From Calditrichota bacterium (GTDB lineage Bacteria > Calditrichota > Calditrichia > RBG-13-44-9): a DNA stretch of 5,404 bases. The notes beneath the pieces are model-generated. The model saw only the letters and a list, made by a program, of their open reading frames with translations. It was not told the origin of the DNA and did not search any database. The DNA is taken from assembly GCA_016934605.1 (NCBI GenBank), contig JAFGSO010000521.1, positions 1 through 5,404 on the forward strand, given 5' to 3'. The stretch's first letter is position 1, and each line of letters starts with the position of its first letter. The position numbers and the translations under genes were made by a program. This document shows positions 1 to 5,404 of the stretch, one piece after another.

Positions 1-606
1 GGACCGTATCTGGTAAGAACTGAAAGGCAGGATAAAGCTCCGGCACATCCCGAAATTCTCCTGACGGCTAGCTATGATTTTTATGCCAGCAAACCGTATT
101 TCATATTCTATTCCGAAATGGAGGTAATAAGGGATGTCTGGCTATCGTTGCTGCGAAATGATGAAATGACCATGGATAGTCTATTCACCCATGTGGCGTT
201 TCAAAGGCCGGATGGAGAGATAGTCGACCTTCCTTTTGATAAACGGTATGAGATTCTGAAAAAAAAGCCACTGGAAAATGATGCTCCATGGCTCTGTTTC
301 TATCATTCAGACAGCGGTCATGCCTTTGGTAGTATCCGGCTAAAATATGATAACACCAATCGTTTCGGAGAATCCTCCCCCACCTGGTTGCCACACACAA
401 AGATCAGCGATGGAGCGGAAGGTGGAAAATACTGGAATCGCAGATTGATCCATGAACATCTGATTCATGTTCCGGAAGGAAATCGCTACGTGGAAAGGAA
501 TGCTTACCTGGTTTTTAGGATCGAAAAAAATGAAAAATTTAAGTCCATCCTTCTTGAGGCCAGACTATTACAGAACCCCTTATGGGTGAACGTGATTCCG
601 TATTAA
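1..606 (+). CDS. C-terminal part of an unrecognised protein, 5' end outside the window
   Basis: The reading frame is open from the first base to the TAA at 604-606, giving 201 codons. The Met at 118 is internal, because an uninterrupted sequence that reads like protein precedes it (for example the segment LLTASYDFYASKPYFIFYSE). I therefore call this a 5'-truncated gene rather than a 162-residue protein starting at 118, and no ribosome-binding site precedes 118. The fragment has many aromatic residues and alternating hydrophobic/polar segments, suggesting mostly beta structure. A distinctive motif, LLRNDEMTMDSLFTHVAF, lies at fragment residues 50-67. There is no transmembrane segment. The look is that of a beta-sandwich domain as found at the C-terminal end of secreted carbohydrate-active enzymes, but I do not recognise the family and assign no function. 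It ends 29 nt before the Tat-exported oxidoreductase gene and is probably in the same transcript. Confidence 0.8.
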   Translation, partial: GPYLVRTERQDKAPAHPEILLTASYDFYASKPYFIFYSEMEVIRDVWLSLLRNDEMTMDSLFTHVAFQRPDGEIVDLPFDKRYEILKKKPLENDAPWLCFYHSDSGHAFGSIRLKYDNTNRFGESSPTWLPHTKISDGAEGGKYWNRRLIHEHLIHVPEGNRYVERNAYLVFRIEKNEKFKSILLEARLLQNPLWVNVIPY

Positions 607-623
607 TAATATTTGAAATGAAA

Positions 624-630
624 AAAGAGG
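624..630 (+). promoter_or_regulatory. Shine-Dalgarno site deciding the start at 636
   Basis: AAAGAGG lies 5 nt upstream of the ATG at 636. The same frame is open upstream to 582 and has another ATG at 618. An initiation at 618 would place this site inside the coding sequence, and an initiation at 582 would overlap the preceding gene. The 636 start also puts the twin-arginine motif at residues 7-8, as expected for a Tat signal. Confidence 0.75.
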
Positions 631-635
631 ATTTT

Positions 636-1883
636 ATGAGTGAAAAAATAAGCCGACGGAAATTTATCAGCTTGGGTACAGCTGCGGCGGCAGGTATTAC
701 TTTAACAATGCCCGCCTTCAGTTCAGGATTTCAGAAGAAATCTACTGGTGATACTTTGAATCTTGGAATTATCGGTATAGGTGATCGCGGAGAATGGATG
801 GTATATATCCTGAAAAATATCCCGGGTATTCATGTAACAGCCTGCTGTGATATACTGCCAGGCCATCTGGAAGCAGGATTAAAACAGGCAGAATCCGGGG
901 CCAAAGGATATAAGGATTACCGGAAAATGCTGGAAAATAAAGATCTGGACGGCATAATTATCGCAACACCTCTCCATTTGCATTTTCAGATGGCTAAAGA
1001 TGCTTTGGATGCAGATAAGCATGTCTTTTGTGAAAAAACAATGACTTATAATATCGAACAGGCACTGTTATTGGAAAAAGCTGTAAAATCATCGGGCAAA
1101 ATCTTCCAGGTAGGCTACCAGACACGCTCCAATCCGCTGTTCGCTGAGATTCATGAAATGATTAACAACGGTTATCTGGGTGCATTAACTCATGTGCGCT
1201 GCAATTATCACAGGAATGGAGACTGGCGTCGGCCGGTCCCCGATCCGAGTCTGGAACGTCTGATTAACTGGAGGATGTATCGGGAATACTCTGGTGGATT
1301 GATGGCTGAGCTCTGCTCTCATCATATCGACATTACCAACTGGATGATGGATAGCCATCCGCTCAGGGTCGTGGGTATTGGGGGCATTGATTACTGGAAA
1401 GACGACCGGGAGACCTTCGATAATGTGAATACGGTTTATGAATATCCAAATGGTGTGAAAGCAATTTTTACATCCATCACAACCAATGCCCATTATGGCG
1501 TTTCCCTGCAATACATGGGGACAAAGGGGACAATAGAAATCTCTGCTGAAGAGGGACAAAAAGCCCGTTTTTATCCCGAACAAAAATTTATAGAGAGCGA
1601 GGCAAACCCAGATTCTGCTGCTGGTGTATATGCTGTGACAGCCGCTACATATCAGGTCTGGAAAAAAGGGAAAGGAACCGAAATCAAGGTGGATAATCAG
1701 CCAGAAGGTGATGAGGAGACAACAGGACTGGCTTTCAAACACTTTGCGGATTGTATCCGAAATAATAAGACGCCGGTGTCTAATGCCAAAACAGGCCGCC
1801 GTGCTGCAATAGCGGTGCATATGGGAATAAACGCCATGCGGAATGGTACCATTGAACACTGGCAGCAGGGATATGGGAGTTGA
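636..1883 (+). CDS. Tat-exported Gfo/Idh/MocA-family oxidoreductase
   Basis: This 415-residue protein belongs to the Gfo/Idh/MocA family, whose members oxidise, reduce or rearrange sugars and cyclitols using NAD(P), often tightly bound. Residues 1-30 form a Tat signal: SRRKFISLG at 6-14 with R7-R8, a hydrophobic Ala-rich stretch, then a plausible cleavage site after MPA at 25-27. It is therefore likely to act outside the cytoplasm with preloaded cofactor. The Rossmann dinucleotide motif GIIGIGDRG is at 44-52. The family EKP motif appears as CEKTM (132-136), keeping Lys134 but with Thr in place of Pro. The C-terminal alpha/beta domain begins around 160 and carries the ELCSHHIDITNW segment (225-236), whose His229/His230 and Asp232 are candidate catalytic residues. 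The length is usual for exported members. The start at 636 is supported by the Shine-Dalgarno site and the Tat motif. The family is certain; the substrate cannot be read from sequence. The neighbours suggest a glycan-related role. Confidence 0.93.
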   Translation: MSEKISRRKFISLGTAAAAGITLTMPAFSSGFQKKSTGDTLNLGIIGIGDRGEWMVYILKNIPGIHVTACCDILPGHLEAGLKQAESGAKGYKDYRKMLENKDLDGIIIATPLHLHFQMAKDALDADKHVFCEKTMTYNIEQALLLEKAVKSSGKIFQVGYQTRSNPLFAEIHEMINNGYLGALTHVRCNYHRNGDWRRPVPDPSLERLINWRMYREYSGGLMAELCSHHIDITNWMMDSHPLRVVGIGGIDYWKDDRETFDNVNTVYEYPNGVKAIFTSITTNAHYGVSLQYMGTKGTIEISAEEGQKARFYPEQKFIESEANPDSAAGVYAVTAATYQVWKKGKGTEIKVDNQPEGDEETTGLAFKHFADCIRNNKTPVSNAKTGRRAAIAVHMGINAMRNGTIEHWQQGYGS

Positions 1884-1935
1884 CCTGTAACGTTCAGTTG
1901 AGCTATGTCATTTCGGAATTAATAAAGAGGGATAT
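1884..1935. other. Short intergenic gap, largest in the window
   Basis: This 52-nt gap separates the oxidoreductase from the GGT-like gene. I see no stem-loop followed by a T-run that would end transcription, and no confident -35/-10 pair. Apart from the Shine-Dalgarno site at its 3' end it holds nothing I can identify, so read-through from the upstream gene is likely. Confidence 0.55.
1924..1931 (+). promoter_or_regulatory. Shine-Dalgarno site for the GGT-like gene
   Basis: AAAGAGGG ends 4 nt before the ATG at 1936. It has the same core (AAAGAGG) as the site ahead of the upstream oxidoreductase. It favours 1936 over the internal Met codons at residues 21 and 23, which would remove the hydrophobic signal segment. 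Confidence 0.7.
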
Positions 1936-3609
1936 ATGCAGACATTTTCCCAAAATACATTTCTATTAATTGTCTGTACTTTAATCCTTTTTCAGATGTC
2001 AATGGCTGGAGAAATTAGATGGAAAGCAAGTGGTGAAAAAGGATTGATTGTCGCTGGTAAACCAGAAGCGGTAGGGGCCGGAATTGAGATTCTGCAAGCC
2101 GGCGGTAATGCCGCTGATGCAGGGACTGCGGCTCTTCTGATATTGAGCGTGAAACATATCGGGGCGTTTTGCATCGGTGGTGAGGTCCCTGCGATTTTCT
2201 ACGATGCTGAAAATAGCGATGTTAAAGTTCTTTCCGGACAGGGAGCGGCACCATTGGATCCCAATGCAATTGATTGGTATCTCAACTATGGGATTCCGGG
2301 CAGCAGTATAAAGGCTGCTGCTGTACCCGCAGTGATTGATTTATGTGTAACCATGTTACAGAAGTATGGCACTATCTCTTTTGAAGCGGCCGTTGATCCT
2401 ACTCTTGGTATATTAGATGCCGGCGGACCAAGCTGGTATATTGATACTTCTGACGGCGACACGGTGGAGACCGGAAGAAACTGGTATGCGGATCTGGCCG
2501 GTACTTTACGGAAATTAGTGGAAGCTGAAAATAGAGCTATTGGTAACAGGGTTGATAATTTGCAGGCAGTTTCAAACCGGTTTTACCGAGGTGATATCGC
2601 TGATGAACTGGATGCCTGGTATCGGGAGAAGGACGGATTTCTCAGAAAAAAAGACTTAATTTCTCATGTGACTCACATCGAAGAGCCGCTAGAGGTAGAA
2701 TATCATGGATACACCGTTCACAAATGTGGTCCATGGACTCAGGGACCTTATTTGCTCCAGACTCTGCAGCTGCTGAAAGAATTTGATCTTCGAAAAATGG
2801 GGCATCTTTCAGCAGATTATATCCATACTGTAACTGAATCTATGAAACTGGCGCTGGCGGACCGCGATACTTATTATGGTGATCCATTATTCTCAAACAT
2901 CCCGATGGCGATTTTATTATCTGATCATTACAGCGATATTCGGCGACCTTTGATTGATATGAAAAAAGCATCCGAGGAAGTTATTCCGGGAGATCCTTAT
3001 AAGATGCAATCACGCATTAAGCTTCAGTCTCCGCGAACAGGGCAGGGTGGAACAACCACGCTTTGCGTTTCGGATCGATGGGGAAATGTCCTTGCTGCTA
3101 CTCCCAGCGGTTTGGGGAGTACGGCCGGATCGGGCGGTAAAACCGGTATAATTCATGGCACCCGGCTGGTCAGTCTGAATAATTGGAAAGGACATCCCAA
3201 TTGCATTGATGCAGGAAAACGTCCCCGCATCACTCTTACACCCACTCTCATCATGAAAGATAATAAACCAATGATGGCTATTAGTATCGCAGGGGGAGAT
3301 TTACAGGATCAGGTGGCTTTACAGCTTTTGCTGGATAACATCGAGTTTGGAATGTCCCCAGATGAAGCATTAAAGGCTCCACGGTTTGCCACCGGCCACC
3401 ATATCGGTTCATTCGGTCAGGATGCGCCAGATATTGCCAGTCTTAGATTGCAGTTAAAAATATCTGAGAAAGTTGCGGATGAATTGCGAAGTAGGGGACA
3501 TCAGATACAAATCAGGGAAGGAGGCATCGGCGGTGCAGCTATGTTATTTATCGATCCTGAATCAGGACACATGTTCGGTGCCGCTGCCGCTGCGGGTAGT
3601 GTTGACTAA
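1936..3609 (+). CDS. Divergent gamma-glutamyltransferase-family Ntn-hydrolase, exported
   Basis: This 557-residue protein has the full-length GGT fold. The family cleaves itself before a Thr that then acts as nucleophile on an amide bond. Residues 1-24 look like a signal peptide with a hydrophobic core (9-20) and likely cleavage after SMA; the n-region has no Lys or Arg, which is atypical. Family landmarks are AGGNAADAGTAA (55-66), the FCIGGEVPAIFYD strand-loop (78-90), and GGTTTLCVSDRWGN (371-384) with Thr373 as predicted nucleophile. Cleavage there would give chains of 372 and 185 residues. The oxyanion-hole glycines are G453-G454, and the C-terminus is rich in Gly and Ala. By hand alignment to E. 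coli GGT, the gamma-glutamyl-binding residues Arg114, Asp433, Ser462 and Ser463 correspond to a non-Arg position (Gln102; no Arg at 98-106), His420, Ile432 and Thr433. Spacing from Thr373 to the GG pair is 80 residues against 92 in E. coli, so the lid loop is probably absent. The family is secure. A classical glutathione hydrolase activity is doubtful, and another amide or gamma-acyl substrate is likely. Confidence 0.92.
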   Translation: MQTFSQNTFLLIVCTLILFQMSMAGEIRWKASGEKGLIVAGKPEAVGAGIEILQAGGNAADAGTAALLILSVKHIGAFCIGGEVPAIFYDAENSDVKVLSGQGAAPLDPNAIDWYLNYGIPGSSIKAAAVPAVIDLCVTMLQKYGTISFEAAVDPTLGILDAGGPSWYIDTSDGDTVETGRNWYADLAGTLRKLVEAENRAIGNRVDNLQAVSNRFYRGDIADELDAWYREKDGFLRKKDLISHVTHIEEPLEVEYHGYTVHKCGPWTQGPYLLQTLQLLKEFDLRKMGHLSADYIHTVTESMKLALADRDTYYGDPLFSNIPMAILLSDHYSDIRRPLIDMKKASEEVIPGDPYKMQSRIKLQSPRTGQGGTTTLCVSDRWGNVLAATPSGLGSTAGSGGKTGIIHGTRLVSLNNWKGHPNCIDAGKRPRITLTPTLIMKDNKPMMAISIAGGDLQDQVALQLLLDNIEFGMSPDEALKAPRFATGHHIGSFGQDAPDIASLRLQLKISEKVADELRSRGHQIQIREGGIGGAAMLFIDPESGHMFGAAAAAGSVD

Positions 3610-3634
3610 GAATTAAAACTTCACAGGGGGCAAC

Positions 3635-3640
3635 AGGAGA
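3635..3640 (+). promoter_or_regulatory. Shine-Dalgarno site for the deacetylase-like gene
   Basis: AGGAGA lies 5 nt upstream of the ATG at 3646, within the 36-nt gap after the GGT-like gene. It supports 3646 as the start. That start is also immediately followed by a good signal peptide. Confidence 0.75.
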
Positions 3641-3645
3641 TTTTC

Positions 3646-5404
3646 ATGAATTTCAGATCAAAAATCATTGTATTGATAATTTTATCGGGATTAAATTTTT
3701 ATGGTCTTATAGCAGAAACGTCTTTTAAAAATCCTCGAGTAGGTATTGTGATCAGTAAGACCAGTTTTCAGCATCGCTGGGGTGTAACCCAGATGTCCGC
3801 CCATGGATGGGCGGCGGTGCTGAATCTAGCGGGAATTCCTTATGACTGTCTTTTTCTTTCTGATTTAGCGGATAATGATCTGACCTCTTATGATGCATTG
3901 ATCCTAGGTCAGTGTGGTTATGTAGGAGATAGTCTCTATCGGGAGCTGATTTCTGTATTCCAAATCTATCTGGACAATGGAGGAAATCTGATTATCGACG
4001 GGCCTTTTGCAGTGAACGACCAGGATGCAAAAGAACGTGATCATTCAGCACTGGATAATTTGCTGGGGATTCAGAATGTTGGATTCCATGGTGGTTCAGA
4101 ATTCAGGATCAAGGTGACGGATAACACCCATTATGTAACCCGAATGCTGGAAAGAAAACAGTATGTTACACAACACCTTGCCAACGGATTAAATATACTC
4201 AAATTTCAAAAAAATGGACAGGAATTATTGGTAAATACGGATGAAAAGGAGTCCTATCCATTTTTATCCGTTAAGGATTCGGGAAAGAACCGAATCGCAG
4301 TGGTCAGTGATTTCAGCACCTGGGCCGGGGCCCCCTCTTTTTTCCGCAATGTACCGCCCCAGGTTTTTTATGCCAACCTGTTATTCGATATTCTGCCGCG
4401 GGTGGTTCAATGGGCTATTTATGGTGATCTTCAAAATCCATTTCCAGTGTTGCAGATATCCAATGCGAATTTAACGGCAATCATCCGGTTGGATGCTGAT
4501 GCTAGCGGTAATCTGGATGCACAGATTAAAACTATTCATTATCTGGTGGATCTGGCTGAAGCTACCGGTGTAGTGCCGGTATATGCCTGGGTTTCAAGTG
4601 ATGCTACGAAAGCTGGTTGGCAGGATCTCGCGCCTCTGGGTAAAATGATCGAAGAAGTGGGCGGCGAAATCGGTACTCACAGCAAATTTCATCGTATTGA
4701 CCGGAATATGACTCCTGAACGCTGGAAAGAAGAACTGGATGAAGCTATCGAAGAAATTGAATTTAATATGCGTGATTATGGATATGATGTTGGGGATGTC
4801 AAATTTTTCATAAATCCCGGTAATACGATTCATATGGATGATTATAAGGAAGTCGCCAAAAGATTCTCCTTCTATATGACCCATGGATTTGAACAGGATA
4901 TGCCGCTGGGGTTCGGTAATCTGACCTGGTATACTGATGAGAATCCCAATTTTGTTGTGATCGAAAATAATCCTTCTCCCGATTACCAGTGGTTTTATGA
5001 TCCGACATGGAGTTATACCACTCAGCAAATCACTGCATATGAAGAGGCGATATTTGATCATATGTTCCAGAATATAGGTCGTGGTGTGATTTTTAATGAA
5101 ATGTGGCACGATTACTCGATCACTTCCCAGGCACAATATGGTAAGGATCGAATCATGAACGAAAATAATATTGCCATGTACGATGCCATGCGGGCCAAAT
5201 TTGCTACAAATGATATCTATGCTCCGCAACCTGAAGAACTGGGGAATAAACTAAGAGCCATGTCACAATGGAATTATGAGTGGAAACTTGCCGCCAATAA
5301 AATCAATTTAACGCTGGATCTCTCAGACGTTTTGTTGGATACCGTTTCAGAATTCACAGGGGGTATGGGTATTCGGATAAATAATACAAATGATTATATA
5401 CAGA
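3646..5404 (+). CDS. Exported ThuA/GATase-like plus NodB-like polysaccharide-deacetylase-like protein, 3' end outside the window
   Basis: The frame stays open from 3646 to the window end: 586 codons, no stop. Residues 1-23 are a signal peptide (R4, K6, hydrophobic 7-16, likely cleavage after LIA), so the protein is exported. Residues about 30-255 resemble a ThuA/class I glutamine-amidotransferase-like Rossmann domain: strand RVGIVIS (31-37), YDALILGQCGYV (82-93), YLDNGGNLIIDGP (108-120), then IAVVSDFSTW (217-226). I see no catalytic Cys elbow; Cys90 is in a loop where such domains often have other residues. Residues about 276-490 resemble a NodB-type polysaccharide deacetylase: RLDAD (281-285) for the metal-binding Asp motif, HSKFH (345-349) matching the HSxxH zinc motif, FINPGN (388-393) in the motif-3 position and MWHDY (486-490) for the late His motif. 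A further beta-rich domain appears to begin around 550 and is cut by the window end. The likely role is deacylation or hydrolysis of a glycan. The domain calls are by eye, and activity is uncertain because the first motif is not the usual FDD. Confidence 0.75.
   Translation, partial: MNFRSKIIVLIILSGLNFYGLIAETSFKNPRVGIVISKTSFQHRWGVTQMSAHGWAAVLNLAGIPYDCLFLSDLADNDLTSYDALILGQCGYVGDSLYRELISVFQIYLDNGGNLIIDGPFAVNDQDAKERDHSALDNLLGIQNVGFHGGSEFRIKVTDNTHYVTRMLERKQYVTQHLANGLNILKFQKNGQELLVNTDEKESYPFLSVKDSGKNRIAVVSDFSTWAGAPSFFRNVPPQVFYANLLFDILPRVVQWAIYGDLQNPFPVLQISNANLTAIIRLDADASGNLDAQIKTIHYLVDLAEATGVVPVYAWVSSDATKAGWQDLAPLGKMIEEVGGEIGTHSKFHRIDRNMTPERWKEELDEAIEEIEFNMRDYGYDVGDVKFFINPGNTIHMDDYKEVAKRFSFYMTHGFEQDMPLGFGNLTWYTDENPNFVVIENNPSPDYQWFYDPTWSYTTQQITAYEEAIFDHMFQNIGRGVIFNEMWHDYSITSQAQYGKDRIMNENNIAMYDAMRAKFATNDIYAPQPEELGNKLRAMSQWNYEWKLAANKINLTLDLSDVLLDTVSEFTGGMGIRINNTNDYIQ

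Noticed and set aside
582..635. Upstream extension of the oxidoreductase to starts at 582 or 618
   Set aside because: A start at 582 overlaps the end of the previous gene, and both place the Tat motif too far from the N-terminus. The Shine-Dalgarno site fits 636.
1185..1859. Minus-strand open frame of 224 codons
   Set aside because: It is antisense to the conserved C-terminal domain of the oxidoreductase. Its translation is rich in Cys, His and Ile with no coherent domain, as expected from a shadow frame.
1909..1920. Inverted match of about 10 bases between the 1909-1920 region and positions 111-120
   Set aside because: One copy is in coding sequence, they are 1.8 kb apart, and a match this short is not convincing as a repeat or operator.
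1966..1977. LIVC at residues 11-14 of the GGT-like protein as a lipobox
   Set aside because: Val directly before the Cys does not fit the Gly/Ala/Ser preference of lipoprotein signals, and the hydrophobic core continues past the Cys.
4326..4334. GGGGCCCC self-complementary run as a possible terminator or regulatory hairpin
   Set aside because: It is inside coding sequence, has no loop, and is not part of a longer stem. It looks like chance use of Gly and Ala/Pro codons.
4241..4474. Plus-strand 77-codon frame
   Set aside because: It overlaps the deacetylase-like gene in another frame, has no domain signature, and its translation is Pro- and Arg-rich in a shadow-like way.
4594..5229. Minus-strand open frame of 211 codons
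   Set aside because: It lies entirely inside the deacetylase-like gene, whose plus-strand frame has clear domain motifs and a signal peptide. The antisense translation shows no recognisable family pattern.

Overview
The window is a densely packed, single-strand (+) cluster from a bacterial chromosome or metagenome contig. It holds the 3' end of one gene, two complete genes and the 5' part of a fourth. Gaps between genes are only 29, 52 and 36 nt. I see no terminator or convincing internal promoter, so co-transcription is the simplest reading. I found no RNA gene, mobile element, CRISPR array or repeat family, and no gene-free stretch longer than 52 nt.

Layout: (1) positions 1-606, the last 201 codons of a protein of unrecognised family. 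(2) 636-1883, a Gfo/Idh/MocA-family oxidoreductase with an N-terminal twin-arginine (Tat) signal. (3) 1936-3609, a divergent gamma-glutamyltransferase-family Ntn-hydrolase with an apparent signal peptide. It keeps the autoprocessing Thr but has lost the residues that bind the gamma-glutamyl group in classical enzymes. (4) 3646 to beyond the window end, a secreted composite protein with an N-terminal ThuA/class I GATase-like Rossmann domain followed by a NodB-like polysaccharide-deacetylase-like domain.

Organism: base composition looks balanced to slightly AT-rich. Exported Tat-dependent Gfo/Idh/MocA oxidoreductases are typical of glycan-degrading Bacteroidota, Planctomycetota, Verrucomicrobiota and related lineages. 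All three visible starts have good Shine-Dalgarno sites (AAAGAGG twice, AGGAGA once) 4-5 nt upstream. Typical Bacteroidota often lack such sites, so an FCB- or PVC-related lineage outside the core Bacteroidota is plausible, but I cannot name a taxon from this window.

Working together: the three proteins whose N-termini are visible all carry export signals, so the cluster probably encodes extracytoplasmic catabolism or modification of a substrate. A glycan or an amide-bearing glycoconjugate fits best: a redox step on a sugar (Gfo/Idh/MocA), an amide-bond hydrolase (GGT-like) and a putative deacylase or hydrolase (NodB-like). That pathway is inference. The most useful observation is the altered substrate pocket of the GGT-like enzyme, which argues against annotating it as a glutathione hydrolase.
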